This document shows positions 1 through 8,769 of a stretch of DNA of 64,000 bases, one piece after another. The stretch comes from Stackebrandtia endophytica. Its GTDB lineage: Bacteria > Actinomycetota > Actinomycetes > Mycobacteriales > Micromonosporaceae. Each line of letters begins with the position of its first letter. The first letter of the stretch is position 1. The notes under the pieces are model-generated. The model was not told where the DNA came from, did not search any database, and saw only the letters and a list, made by a program, of their open reading frames with translations. Both the position numbers and the translations under genes were made by a program. Location of the stretch: assembly GCF_006716355.1 (NCBI RefSeq), contig NZ_VFOW01000001.1:3348001-3412000 (forward strand). The letters are read 5' to 3'.

Positions 1-629
1 CTTCCGTCGGCGATGATCGCCCGTCTCAGCATCGACGTAACGGTCGGGTCATAGGGGTGGCGGATCGCCTGCCGGTATAGATGATTAAGCAGCCTGGAAG
101 TGCTTTTCCTGGCGATAGCCACCTCAGCATAGGCTGACAATGCATGGTTGTACTCCAAGTTCCAGCCTGTTGTGATTGCTTGCATAGCAACGGTGTCGGG
201 CAGGATGCCGTCATAATCGCCACACCAGAGGTCCAATGCAATCTCGTATACCGCCATAGCACGGTCAGGATCTGTGGCTGAGAGAAGTCGAGCTTGTCGC
301 ACACGATCGCGGAAGTGGAAGATATCGAGCTGCTCTGGGGCGATGTGAAGGCTGTAGCCACTGGGAGAACCGTGATGGGTCTCCACTGTGCAAGGTACCC
401 CACTCAACAACTGACGCAATTGCGCAACATGGGATCTCAGATTGGCTCGGGCCGAGTCTGGTGGATGATCCCATAGCACGGTCGACAGTGTAGTTACGCC
501 AATGCGTCGGTTCGCGCTCGCGGCAAACGCGACAAGAAGGCCGCAGACCATCCGTGACCGTGGGGTGGCGTAGCCGCTGCCGACATCAATCCTGCAACTT
601 CCGAGCACGCTTACTGTAGACCGTGACAT
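1..629 (-). CDS. SARP/BTAD-family transcriptional regulator, 3' part cut off by the window edge
   Basis: Reading the minus strand from an ATG at 629 gives an open frame of 209 codons that runs off position 1 without a stop. The first ~75 residues look like the winged-helix DNA-binding domain of SARP regulators (VLWDHPPDSARANLRSHVAQ), followed by a GYSLHI strand and a BTAD-like helical region (ALDLWCGDYDGIL; AIRHPYDPTVTSMLRR). A GGGAG ribosome-binding site lies about 6 bases before the ATG. Members of this family activate secondary-metabolite or secreted-product genes. It is divergent from the small secreted protein at 784 and the ABC transporter beyond it, which are likely targets (inference). 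Codon use (CAT, AAT, TTG, GTA) looks less GC-rich than most of the window, suggesting a transferred segment. The family call is good; the C-terminal domains cannot be seen. Confidence 0.82.
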   Translation of the reverse strand, partial: MSRSTVSVLGSCRIDVGSGYATPRSRMVCGLLVAFAASANRRIGVTTLSTVLWDHPPDSARANLRSHVAQLRQLLSGVPCTVETHHGSPSGYSLHIAPEQLDIFHFRDRVRQARLLSATDPDRAMAVYEIALDLWCGDYDGILPDTVAMQAITTGWNLEYNHALSAYAEVAIARKSTSRLLNHLYRQAIRHPYDPTVTSMLRRAIIADG

Positions 630-783
630 TAGGACTCCCGTAATCCATCGTGTAGCCCCCCGGTAACTGATCATACACAGCTACGTGTAGTGAGGAGTGT
701 CACTAGTTGAATGTGCGGACTCAGTGCACTTCTGCTGAAGTCTTGGTGTGGCACTAGAAGTGAACGTCTTGAAAGGACTAAGA

Positions 784-1158
784 GTGAACCCATTGCAGAC
801 AATCAAGCGTGGTGTCCTCATCGCATTCATGTCGGCGCTCGTTGCGCTAATGATTGCGCCCCTCGCGGGTGCGGCACAGGCGGAGAGTCCAGTGGAGGTC
901 GCAGATGTTGACGTCCAGGCGGGAGTTACTTACGACAAATACAACTGCTACGTTCAGTGGTATAGCACCTACGGGAAGAACGTGTGCGGTGGGAAAAGTA
1001 AGCAGCCCAACGGATGGGTGGCCCTCAGCCTGTGGTGCAAGAACAGCCTCGACTACTACGGGCGGGATCACTACATGAAGAAGGGGCAGAAGAAGGACCC
1101 CATCGACTTCTCCACCTGCGTCTTCGAGGCGGGCGGCGGTAAGAACACCTGGAGCTAG
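784..1158 (+). CDS. Small secreted protein with four cysteines, unknown function
   Basis: The GTG at 784 is preferred because GAAAGGA sits 8 bases before it; the longer in-frame ATG at 748 has no such site. The 124-residue product starts with a signal peptide: basic MNPLQTIKRG, a hydrophobic core, and a likely cut after AGAAQA (residues ~28-33). The mature part of ~91 residues is rich in Tyr, Trp, Lys and Gly and has four Cys (in YNCYVQW, KNVCGGK, SLWCKN, FSTCVF), enough for two disulfides. I do not recognise the family. Its place between a SARP regulator and an ABC transporter would fit a small secreted antimicrobial or signalling polypeptide exported or resisted by the transporter, but nothing in the sequence proves that. 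Confidence 0.72.
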   Translation: MNPLQTIKRGVLIAFMSALVALMIAPLAGAAQAESPVEVADVDVQAGVTYDKYNCYVQWYSTYGKNVCGGKSKQPNGWVALSLWCKNSLDYYGRDHYMKKGQKKDPIDFSTCVFEAGGGKNTWS

Positions 1159-1227
1159 GGATCAGCTGACATCCATGCGGTCCCAGACTGTCAGGGCCTG
1201 GGGCCGCCATAGCAATGAGGCGAGAAT

Positions 1228-1989
1228 ATGCGCACAGGTCTTGAATCGGTCTCCGTCGGGTATGACCGCCGACCGGTGTTGAAGAACATCGACGTGTCGA
1301 TACCTACCGGAGTGGTAGGTCTGTTGGGGGCTAACGGTGCGGGCAAGACGACCCTGTTGCGATTGCTGGCCACGCAGCTGTCGCCGCATTCCGGATCGGT
1401 GTACCTGGCGGGACGACGGCTGACCGATCGACGGGCGATCCGGGCGGCCCGAGGTGAAGTCGGCTTCCTGCCGCAGTCGTGGGGATACTACCGAGGGTTC
1501 TCGGTTCGCGACTTCGTTGGCTACTGCGCTGCCCTGAGGGGGTTGCGAAGTCGAGCCATACCCGCCGAAGTGGACTATGCCATCGCCTCAGTGGACCTAT
1601 CGGGTTCGGCGGGCACACTGATGCGAAAGCTTTCCGGCGGCCAGCGGCAGCGAGCCGGCATCGCCGCCACGATCGTGGGCAGGCCACCGGTGGTGCTACT
1701 GGACGAACCCACCGTCGGACTGGACCCCGAGCAGCGGCTTGAGTTTCGTCGGCTTCTGGTCCGACTGGCCGAGGAGACCGGTGGAACCGTGCTGTTGTCC
1801 ACCCATCTGGTCGAGGACATCGCCCAGATCGCCGCACACGTCATCGTCATCGACGACGGACATGTCTGCTTCACCGGCACTACAACAGAACTGGCGGATC
1901 TGGGGGAGATCGACCCCCGTGGTGACACCCCGATCGAAAGCGGATATCTCGTCGCGCGCGGTCGCCGGGCGAGCGTGGTGACGTCATGA
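1228..1989 (+). CDS. ABC transporter ATP-binding protein
   Basis: A 253-residue nucleotide-binding subunit that would hydrolyse ATP at the cytoplasmic face to drive a partner permease. All motifs are present: Walker A GANGAGKT (34-41), Q-loop LPQ (81-83), signature LSGGQ (135-139), Walker B VVLLDEP (155-161) and H-loop STH (191-193). The layout is that of drug/bacteriocin-type ABC-2 exporters. The stop overlaps the start of the permease at 1986 (ATGA), so the two are translationally coupled. The gene lies 69 bases after the small secreted protein. Substrate unknown; self-resistance to or export of a peptide is a contextual guess. Confidence 0.93.
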   Translation: MRTGLESVSVGYDRRPVLKNIDVSIPTGVVGLLGANGAGKTTLLRLLATQLSPHSGSVYLAGRRLTDRRAIRAARGEVGFLPQSWGYYRGFSVRDFVGYCAALRGLRSRAIPAEVDYAIASVDLSGSAGTLMRKLSGGQRQRAGIAATIVGRPPVVLLDEPTVGLDPEQRLEFRRLLVRLAEETGGTVLLSTHLVEDIAQIAAHVIVIDDGHVCFTGTTTELADLGEIDPRGDTPIESGYLVARGRRASVVTS

Positions 1990-3254
1990 GGCGCGCCTTG
2001 CTGATCGAGATCAGACGTTCGTCATTGCGCTGGTGCGTACCGGTCTTCACGTGTTTTCAACTGGCCATGTTGTTCGGGAAGTCCGAGCAGTGGGAGTACG
2101 CGTGGAGTGAGACCTCTGCCGCCATCACCGTAGCGACCGGTATCAGTGTCCCGTTGATCGCGGCAGCCGCCGCCTGGGAGGGCACCCGGTGGCACCGAAG
2201 CGGTGACGTCAGTGTCTTCCACCATCACACCAGATTCGCCGGTGCCGGATATGTCCTTCAACTGCTGGCGACCCTGTGCCTGGTAACGGTTCCCTTCGTC
2301 GTCACCACGGTGGCCGCCTGGATCAGCGCCGCCGCCGTCTCGGGCCCCGGTCTACTGTGGCCCGGCTACCTGTTGTTCGCCCTGGCCGTGCAGTGGGCTG
2401 CGGCGGGTTTGGGCTTGGCCGCAGGCCGCATCGTCGCCAGTCGACTGGTCGTTCCCGCCGTGGCGATGACGTTCATGGTCCCGCTCATCCTGCTGCCCGG
2501 CGGACACCCGTTCGCGCTGTTCAGTCTCTTTGGTGGCGCCTCGATGGTCCTACTGCCGCAGGCCGTCGCCGCAAGGGTTCTGATCGCGGTCGCGGCGCTT
2601 GTGCTGGGACTCGCGGCGATCGGTCGACACCGTGATGTGTCGGTCGGCGCCTGGCGGGGCTGGACGATCATGGCGGCCAGCGCGACGGCGATCGTGATAG
2701 CCGTGCAGATTATGGCCTCGGGTGGCCCAATCCTGACACCGCGCGCAGCGGACGGTATTGATCCATTGTGTACCGACACTGAGATTGAGATCTGTGTGTG
2801 GCCGGACCAGGCGGGCTTCCTGCCGGAGTTGACACAATACGCCCACCGGCTCGAGGAGCTGTCCTCATTCGCGGAGGTGCCAGCGCGATACACCGCCGAC
2901 GGCCTCGACAGTGCTGATGACGATGCCACGTTCAGCCTGGCGTCGGCGACCGGAAGTTGGATGCGGGTCACGGACCTGGCGTTCTGGATCGACGTGAATG
3001 AGTATCCCGAGCAATGCGACCCGGATGCCGAGCTCGACACCGAAACCTGGAATCGTGAGGGCGATCAATTGGCCGTCTGGTACTCGTACTGGATCTTCGG
3101 CGGACCGCCGCCTCCGGGTAACGGCGGTGGGATCCCCTACGACCGCGAGGCGATGGCGGAGTTGATCGCACAACCGGTGGAAGCTCAGTTCGCATGGGCA
3201 CAGGCCACCCGAGAGCGCGTGTTGTCGGCACGACCCTGCGGTGAATGGGATTGA
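1986..3254 (+). CDS. ABC transporter permease with a large C-terminal extracytoplasmic domain
   Basis: A 422-residue membrane protein coupled to the ATPase by a 4-base overlap. The first ~240 residues contain about six hydrophobic segments. After the last one (WTIMAASATAIVIAVQIMAS) come ~180 soluble residues with acidic and aromatic content and three or four Cys (PLCTDTEIEICVWP, EQCDP, ARPCGEWD), probably outside the membrane. This is longer than a plain ABC-2 permease. The extracytoplasmic part resembles domains I recall from actinobacterial transporters with a CVWP-type motif, but I cannot name it firmly. The partner ATPase and the four-Cys secreted protein upstream suggest a peptide-related role. 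Confidence 0.82.
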   Translation: MRRALLIEIRRSSLRWCVPVFTCFQLAMLFGKSEQWEYAWSETSAAITVATGISVPLIAAAAAWEGTRWHRSGDVSVFHHHTRFAGAGYVLQLLATLCLVTVPFVVTTVAAWISAAAVSGPGLLWPGYLLFALAVQWAAAGLGLAAGRIVASRLVVPAVAMTFMVPLILLPGGHPFALFSLFGGASMVLLPQAVAARVLIAVAALVLGLAAIGRHRDVSVGAWRGWTIMAASATAIVIAVQIMASGGPILTPRAADGIDPLCTDTEIEICVWPDQAGFLPELTQYAHRLEELSSFAEVPARYTADGLDSADDDATFSLASATGSWMRVTDLAFWIDVNEYPEQCDPDAELDTETWNREGDQLAVWYSYWIFGGPPPPGNGGGIPYDREAMAELIAQPVEAQFAWAQATRERVLSARPCGEWD

Positions 3255-3259
3255 GTCCC

Positions 3260-3877
3260 ATGTGGCGGATCTATTTGCGAAGCCGTCGGCTTCACCTGGC
3301 GGCAATCGGTTGGTTGGTGACTGTCGCGGCTTCGATCTGGTGGGGTGACCACGCGGTGGTCATCCCCTCCTTCGGCCCACAGGGGCGAGAGCTCGTCCTG
3401 GCGGTTCTCATTCTGCCGCTTCCGGCCGTCGCGGGAGCCCTGGCGACGCTCAGCGACGACTTGAACATGTGGGAGCATCACGCGCGCCGGCGGGTCCGCT
3501 GGTGGGATCTGGTCGTGGTCACCGGCTGCCTGTTGGCCTACATCGTCGGGCTGGGGTTGGGCGTGGGTGACTTCGACGAACTTCCGGGGGTGGCGGTCCT
3601 CGGTGCGTTGTGGTGGATCGCCCTAGGGCTGGTCGCCGCCATAGTGTTCGGCCGCCGGTTGGCCTGGGCGCTGCCGGTGGTCGTCATGCTGGCGATGCTG
3701 CTGTTCGGCACCCCGGAGAAGCCCGCCCCCTGGGCGGTCCCGTTTCATCAGGCCACTTTGGAGAAGACGGTGCTGGCGATCGGGGTCTACTCGGCCGCCG
3801 CGGGTTTCTACCTGTGGGCGGCGCATCGCCCGGTCACCCGTCTCACCCGCTGGTGGGGTCTGGCCTCGCAGAGCTGA
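3260..3877 (+). CDS. Membrane protein, third member of the ABC cluster
   Basis: The ATG at 3260 is chosen because GGGA lies 9 bases upstream; an in-frame ATG at 3245 sits inside the previous gene. The ~205-residue product is mostly hydrophobic, with about six probable membrane helices and short loops (for example LHLAAIGWLVTVAASIWWG and WALPVVVMLAMLLFGTP). It directly follows the permease and probably forms the same transcript, so it may be a second permease half. No family is recognised. The coding assignment is strong; the role is inferred only from position. Confidence 0.75.
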   Translation: MWRIYLRSRRLHLAAIGWLVTVAASIWWGDHAVVIPSFGPQGRELVLAVLILPLPAVAGALATLSDDLNMWEHHARRRVRWWDLVVVTGCLLAYIVGLGLGVGDFDELPGVAVLGALWWIALGLVAAIVFGRRLAWALPVVVMLAMLLFGTPEKPAPWAVPFHQATLEKTVLAIGVYSAAAGFYLWAAHRPVTRLTRWWGLASQS

Positions 3878-3899
3878 CCGGGGAAGCCGCGACGGCCGG

Positions 3900-5255
3900 C
3901 TACCTCAGCACCTTTCCGGGGTTCAGTAGGCCCGTCGGGTCCAATGCGTCCTTGATGGCCCGTTGCACCCGCAGTCCGGTCTCGCCGATTTCGGCGGCCA
4001 ACCAGTCGCGCTTCAACAGACCGACGCCGTGTTCACCAGTGCAGGTTCCACCGAGGTCGGCGGCGAGCCGCATGATGTCGTCGAACGCGGCCTGCCCGGC
4101 CGCGACGCTGTCCGGGTCCTCCCGGTTGACCAGGATGTTCGGGTGCAGGTTCCCGTCCCCGGCGTGTGCGATGACCGCCACGGTGACCTCCCGGCGTTTC
4201 GCGACCTCGGCGATGCCGTCGAGTGCCTCGGCCAGCCGCGAACGGGGGACGGACATGTCGTCGACGATGACCGCGCCGAGTCGCTCGACCGCTGGAAGCG
4301 CCATGCGTCGGGCGGCCAACAGCATGTCGGCCTCCATCGCATCGGTGGCCTGGTGCACCTCGGTGGCTCCGGACTCGGTACACAGTCGAGCGATCTCATC
4401 GAGGTCGGAGTCGACTCCGGAATCGCTGGCGGCCAACAACAATGCCGCCGCGTCGGTGTCCAACCCCTGTGGACGGTACTCTTCGATGGCCCGCAGGTGC
4501 ACCTGGTCGATCAGCTCCAACAGGCTCGGAACCAGGCCCGCCGCCGTGATCGCGGTGACCGCGGCCCCGGCCGCGCTCACCGACGGGAAGACCGCCGCCA
4601 GGGACAACGCCTGCCTGGGGATCGGTTGCAGGCGAACGGTTATCTCGGTGATGATGCCGAGGGTGCCCTCGCTGCCGGTGAACAGCCGGACCAGGTCGTA
4701 TCCGGCAACGCCCTTCACGGTCTTGCGACCGCACCGCAGGATTTCGCCGTCGGCGAGGACGACCTCCAGCTCCAGGACGTACTCGCTGGTCACCCCGTAT
4801 TTGACGCAGCACATTCCGCCGGCGTTGGTGGCGACGTTGCCGCCGATCGTGGAGGACTCCCACGACCCCGGGTCGGGGGCGTACCTCAGGCCGTGTTCGG
4901 CGGTGGCCTTCGAGATGTCGGCGTTGACCACCCCCGGTTGCACGACCGCGCTGCGGTTGACCGGGTCGATCGACAGGATGCGATCGAGTCGCTGGGTCGA
5001 CAGCAGGATGCAGCCGTCCACGGCGTTGGCCGCGCCGGCCAACCCGGTGCGGGCCCCCTGAACCACGATGGGCGTCCGGTGGGCGGCGGCGATGCGCACC
5101 ACGGCCTGTACCTGTGCGGTGTCGCCGGGTCGGACCAGCACCGCCGGGGTGCCCGCCTCGCACAGGGCGGCCTCGTCGCGGGCGTGCCCGGCGAGGATGT
5201 CGGGGTCGGTGATGACGGCGGCGTCGCCCAGCGCGGTGCGCAGTTCTTGGAGCAT
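3900..5255 (-). CDS. FAD-linked oxidase, glycolate oxidase/D-lactate dehydrogenase (GlcD) type
   Basis: A 451-residue flavoprotein of the GlcD/D-lactate dehydrogenase family, which oxidises 2-hydroxy acids using covalent or tightly bound FAD. The FAD-binding domain covers roughly residues 35-175, with VVQGARTGLAGAANA and the glycine-rich STIGGNVATNAGGMCCVKYG. The C-terminal substrate domain carries AHAGDGNLHPN and the closing CTGEHGVGLLKR, both typical of the family. It appears monocistronic. The GlcE/GlcF partners seen in some bacteria are absent, so it probably acts alone as in many actinobacteria. The substrate (glycolate, D-lactate or another 2-hydroxy acid) cannot be settled from sequence. 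Confidence 0.9.
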   Translation of the reverse strand: MLQELRTALGDAAVITDPDILAGHARDEAALCEAGTPAVLVRPGDTAQVQAVVRIAAAHRTPIVVQGARTGLAGAANAVDGCILLSTQRLDRILSIDPVNRSAVVQPGVVNADISKATAEHGLRYAPDPGSWESSTIGGNVATNAGGMCCVKYGVTSEYVLELEVVLADGEILRCGRKTVKGVAGYDLVRLFTGSEGTLGIITEITVRLQPIPRQALSLAAVFPSVSAAGAAVTAITAAGLVPSLLELIDQVHLRAIEEYRPQGLDTDAAALLLAASDSGVDSDLDEIARLCTESGATEVHQATDAMEADMLLAARRMALPAVERLGAVIVDDMSVPRSRLAEALDGIAEVAKRREVTVAVIAHAGDGNLHPNILVNREDPDSVAAGQAAFDDIMRLAADLGGTCTGEHGVGLLKRDWLAAEIGETGLRVQRAIKDALDPTGLLNPGKVLR

Positions 5256-5698
5256 GTGCCGAATATGCCAGTTTCACCAGTTGGGCGCCACCTCGGCACC
5301 GGCTTGTGCGGTTGACCACGCCGAGGGCAGGATATGAGCGATGAGGGACTGGAGATGACGGTGACCGGGTTTGAGGCGTACCTATCAGTGGAGTCGCTGG
5401 CCCTGGCCGAACCGGGCTCACCGAGATCAACGGTGTGTTGGCCGAGCTGCCGCTGCTCGTGGCGCGGGCGGAGTAGGCGGTGCGTCAGGCGGTGACGGTT
5501 TCGAGGTCGTTGACGTCGACGCCGATCCGGTTGTGACGGATGTTCGACGGCGCGGCATGGATGGTGCGGTTCGCGTTGCCGGCGTGTGTGGGGTTGAGTG
5601 TTGCGGTTCACTTCGTCGTCTTCGACATCGTCGAGGTGGACGATTCGACGGAGACGTCGAAGGTCTGAGCAGATCGCCGCGTCACTCCCACGGGTAGA
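5256..5698 (+). other. 443 bases without a convincing gene
   Basis: Short frames occur on both strands, including a stretch reading TGLTEINGVLAELP that ends at a TAG near 5477, but none has a credible start, ribosome-binding site and consistent codon use over a useful length. The segment may hold the remains of a decayed gene. The first ~80 bases must contain the promoter of the oxidase on the minus strand. Confidence 0.4.
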
Positions 5699-6259
5699 AT
5701 GCCCTCAGCGTCGCGTGTCGGTGGCAGGCCGTGCCAGGCATGGAGGCGTTGGACCAGAAGGACTGATGATGATGTCAGCTACCTTCGTATTCGCGTGACC
5801 GGGCGCGATACGGACAGGCTCGTAGCCTGGAGCAACGAACTTCGTGGGGTTCACGATCGGCTGAGGTCGGCGTTGAGGGTTGTTCGCGAATCCCTCGGGT
5901 CGGATTCGGTGGAGGTGACCGCCGACCTGTTGATTTACTGTCGCGGTTTCTGCGCGGCCCTCGGACGACACCATCGGGGTGAGGATCGGGGGCTGTTTCC
6001 CGCCATCGAGGCGGCTCATCCCGAGTTGGCTCCGGTGCTTCGCAAGCTGGAACAGGATCACTCGATGATCGATTACCTCCTCAAGGGACTTGAGGCCGCC
6101 GCGAACCGTTCGGCGAGCTCGGCGGAGATCGAGAAACACCTCGAAGGCGTGTCGGCGATCATGGAGAACCACTTCGCCTATGAGGAGCGGCAACTGCTCA
6201 AGGTGTTGGAGTCCTTGGCATTGCGGGCGGATCCCGCGACCGTGCTGGGGGATTTCTGA
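5699..6259 (+). CDS. Hemerythrin-like (HHE) domain protein
   Basis: The core (about residues 48-180) is a four-helix hemerythrin-like fold that binds a di-iron or haem-type metal site through spaced His and acidic residues. Visible ligand candidates are VHDRLR, HHRGEDRGLFPAIEAAHPE, QDHSMIDYL and the closing HFAYEERQ. Such proteins sense or bind oxygen, nitric oxide or iron in the cytoplasm. The start is uncertain: the ATG at 5699 adds a low-quality N-terminus, and a GTG at 5795 (VTGRDTDRLVAW) is the next in-frame choice; neither has a strong ribosome-binding site. It is monocistronic and convergent with the ATP-grasp gene. Confidence 0.82.
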   Translation: MPSASRVGGRPCQAWRRWTRRTDDDVSYLRIRVTGRDTDRLVAWSNELRGVHDRLRSALRVVRESLGSDSVEVTADLLIYCRGFCAALGRHHRGEDRGLFPAIEAAHPELAPVLRKLEQDHSMIDYLLKGLEAAANRSASSAEIEKHLEGVSAIMENHFAYEERQLLKVLESLALRADPATVLGDF

Positions 6260-6306
6260 GAGCGATAGCGGTTCGGCGCGTCAAAGCTCGGACGATGCCG
6301 CCGACA

Positions 6307-6386
6307 CTGACGGGTGTCTGTCACCGCTGACCCCCGGTTCACCGACCATGGTGGACCAGGAACGCAGCTGGACCGACACCCGTCAG
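6307..6386. terminator. Long inverted repeat between convergent genes
   Basis: CTGACGGGTGTC at 6307-6318 pairs perfectly with GACACCCGTCAG at 6375-6386, 12 bp with a 56-base loop. It starts 48 bases after the hemerythrin gene and ends 13 bases before the stop of the ATP-grasp gene, so it may end both transcripts. There is no T-run, as is common in actinobacteria. Confidence 0.55.
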
Positions 6387-6398
6387 GCGTCGCGAGCG

Positions 6399-7274
6399 TC
6401 AGGGCGCCGCCAGCAGCGCCGAGAGCAGCGGGGTCATGTCGCCTTCTGCGGGGAAGTCGCTGACCTGGCCGTCGCCGAGCTCGATGACCCGCCACACGCC
6501 GTCGACTCGTTGCGCGAGATCGACGGTGACGAACCGGCGGTCGAGCCGTCGCACCGCTTCGGCGAGCCGCCCGAGGTCCGGGTCACCGGTGGCGCCGGGC
6601 GTGTCCGGGTGTGGCCCGGAGGTCGCCAACTCACCGTCGACCCACCAGGTTCGCAGCTCCGCGACTCGGCCGTCGAGGGTGCGGAACTCCTCACGGTGTC
6701 GCAGCACGATACCGCCGACCAGGTCGGTGTCCTGGCGTTCCACGAACCGCGATACCACCGCCCGCAGTTGTTCCACATCGGATATATCGGGGATCAGGCA
6801 GGCGTCCGGTTCGTGCTTGCGCGACTTGACGTAGTCCTTCACCATTCCCTCGCCCGCAGGTAGCGCGGACACCAGGTCGAGCAGTTGCCGGTCGCTCGGA
6901 ACCACGCCCGGAGGTGTCGGTGTCCAGGCGCTCGCCGGGGTCAGCCCGGACAGTTCCCGGTACCAGCCGGGCAGCTCGTGGGCGCCCCGATACATCGCCG
7001 AGGTCGTCACCAGGTGGGCACCGCGCCGTTCGACGGCCGCCGCCAGTTCCTCGTATCGATCGGGCGGGATCATCCATCCCCGATACCAGGTCGGCCCCAA
7101 GCCTTCGGGTACCCGCGCCACCGCCGCCGCGACGTCACCGGACAACAGGGCGTCGTGGTCGATGAGTGCGATGCGTCCGCCCAGCTCGCCGACCTGGGCG
7201 GCTTCGGCGGAGAAGTGCGTGTCCACGCGGCGAGGTCGCAGAGTGTCGGAGCAGTAGAGGATCGTGGATGGCAC
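6399..7274 (-). CDS. ATP-grasp protein of the R2K clade (DUF4343-like)
   Basis: The product is ~291 residues from a GTG at 7274 (VPSTILYCSDTLRPRRVD). That start fits the family, whose N-terminus begins with this strand; the longer in-frame start at 7394 adds 40 low-quality residues. R2K ATP-grasp proteins have two lysines and an arginine in the nucleotide site. Here VKDYVKSRKHE and the closing WRVIELGDGQVSDFP match what I recall of the clade. Such enzymes are predicted to form amide or peptide bonds and are often linked to phage or conflict systems, but the target here is unknown. The gene is divergent from the thioesterase gene. Confidence 0.75.
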   Translation of the reverse strand: MPSTILYCSDTLRPRRVDTHFSAEAAQVGELGGRIALIDHDALLSGDVAAAVARVPEGLGPTWYRGWMIPPDRYEELAAAVERRGAHLVTTSAMYRGAHELPGWYRELSGLTPASAWTPTPPGVVPSDRQLLDLVSALPAGEGMVKDYVKSRKHEPDACLIPDISDVEQLRAVVSRFVERQDTDLVGGIVLRHREEFRTLDGRVAELRTWWVDGELATSGPHPDTPGATGDPDLGRLAEAVRRLDRRFVTVDLAQRVDGVWRVIELGDGQVSDFPAEGDMTPLLSALLAAP

Positions 7275-7396
7275 GTTCGCATGGTAAAGCGCCCCAACAA
7301 CTTCCGGCCCCGATGGTCTGGGCGTGACCGACTTCATGGTCGATTCGCCGCCGAATGTGACACGCTTCCGATGCCCCCGTTGAGAGGAACTCAAGC

Positions 7397-8185
7397 GTGA
7401 CCACCGGCAGCTACTTCGAGTCGATCGGCGAGCACCGCTACCGGCCCACCCCGCACACCGGGGGCGCCTGGAGCGATGACGAGCAGCATTTCAGCCCGTT
7501 GGGAGGTCTTCTGGTTCACGCCATCGACCGTTACCGGGCCGCCTCCGGCGCCGACGGCAACATGATGTTGTCGCGGATCAGTTTCGACATCCTGGGGAAA
7601 CTGCCGGTCGACGACTGCGACATCGAGGTGAGCACGATCCGGCCCGGTCGCACGATCGAGCTGGTCGAGGCGGTCATGCTGATCGGTGGCCGGTCGGTGG
7701 TGCGGGCTCGCGCCTGGTTCCTGGCCGCGGGTGACACCTCCGCGGTCGCCGGGGGAGCTGCCGAGCCGCTGCCTCACCCCGACACCGTGAAGCCGTGGCC
7801 GATGACCTCGGTCTGGTCGGGTGGCTATATCGCCACATTGGATGTTCGTGCCACCGAGGATCCCAAGCCGGGGCGTGCCACCGCCTGGATTAGTACACCG
7901 CTCGACCTCGTCGCCGGGCAGACCGCCGGCCCGGTCGCCTCGTTCGCCACCCTGGTGGACACCGCCAACGGGATCGCGGTTCGTAAACACCCGACCGAGT
8001 GGATGTTCCCCAACGTCGATTTGACGATCCACCTGCATCGGCGGCCCGAGGGCGCCTGGACCGGACTGGACACCACGGTCGTGTTCGGCCCGACGGGGCA
8101 GGGCATCACCAGCACGGTCCTGCACGACGTCACCGGACCGGTGGGGCACGCCCAACAGATCCTGACGGTGCGTCCGCTGCGCTGA
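7397..8185 (+). CDS. Acyl-CoA thioesterase-like double hot-dog protein
   Basis: A 262-residue protein of the TesB/4HBT_3-like group, in which two hot-dog folds hydrolyse acyl-CoA thioesters in the cytoplasm. The N-terminal half has HFSPLGGLLVHAIDR and MLSRISFDILGKLPVDD, the second half WMFPNVDLTIHLHRRPEG and LDTTVVFGPTGQGI; this pattern is typical of mycolata and actinomycete thioesterases. The GTG at 7397 has GAGGAA 8 bases upstream. The 3' end is one base from the stop of the convergent MarR gene, so the two transcripts meet. Substrate chain length cannot be inferred. Confidence 0.83.
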   Translation: MTTGSYFESIGEHRYRPTPHTGGAWSDDEQHFSPLGGLLVHAIDRYRAASGADGNMMLSRISFDILGKLPVDDCDIEVSTIRPGRTIELVEAVMLIGGRSVVRARAWFLAAGDTSAVAGGAAEPLPHPDTVKPWPMTSVWSGGYIATLDVRATEDPKPGRATAWISTPLDLVAGQTAGPVASFATLVDTANGIAVRKHPTEWMFPNVDLTIHLHRRPEGAWTGLDTTVVFGPTGQGITSTVLHDVTGPVGHAQQILTVRPLR

Positions 8186-8186
8186 T

Positions 8187-8723
8187 TCAGGTGGCGCGTG
8201 AACCGCGGGAGCGGGGTGGTTCGGCGCGAATGTGGTCGCGGACTCGGCCCATGATCCGTCCCAGGTCGTCGAGGTCCTCGTCGGGCAACAGGTCGAACAA
8301 CAGTCGTCGTACTACCTGAACATGTCCTGGTAGGACGGTGGCGATGGTGGTGCGCCCCTTGTCGGTGAGCGTGACGAGGGTGGCACGCTCGTCGTCGGGG
8401 CTGGGCGCGCGGGTTATCAATCCCGACTTCTCCAACAGACCGGCCTGGTAGGTCAGGCCGCTGCGGCTGTGGACGATTCCGTCGGCCAGCTCGGTCATCG
8501 TCGTCGGGGTGCCGTTCCTCAGGCGCATCAGGATGTGGAACTGCACGAGGCTGAGGTCGCCCTCGGTGCGCAGGTGCTGCTCGATCTGCTGTTGCAGCAG
8601 GCTGGCCCCTTCCTGTAGCGCGAAATACGCCTCCAGCTGGCGGGGGGCGAGCGCCGGGATCTCGTTCCCGCCGTGCTGGGGGACACCATCGGCACCACGA
8701 TCGAATCCGGTCATCGGCTTCAT
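8187..8723 (-). CDS. MarR-family transcriptional repressor
   Basis: A 178-residue winged-helix dimer of the MarR family, usually released from DNA by phenolic or oxidising ligands. The recognition region is PTTMTELADGIVHSRSGLTY and the wing ITRAPSPDDERATLVTLTDKG, both standard MarR features. The divergent gene is a quinone-oxidoreductase-like enzyme, and two near-identical palindromes lie between them, so the repressor very likely controls both genes. The start is the first Met of MKPMTG; a later Met would only shorten a variable N-terminus. Confidence 0.9.
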   Translation of the reverse strand: MKPMTGFDRGADGVPQHGGNEIPALAPRQLEAYFALQEGASLLQQQIEQHLRTEGDLSLVQFHILMRLRNGTPTTMTELADGIVHSRSGLTYQAGLLEKSGLITRAPSPDDERATLVTLTDKGRTTIATVLPGHVQVVRRLLFDLLPDEDLDDLGRIMGRVRDHIRAEPPRSRGSRAT

Positions 8724-8769
8724 CCTAGAGCGAACCGCGACGTCGTCGCTGCGATCATCACCGCTTGTG

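Noticed and set aside
3610-5061. Long plus-strand frame across the FAD-linked oxidase
   Set aside because: It is a shadow of the minus-strand oxidase, which has clear motifs and start signals.
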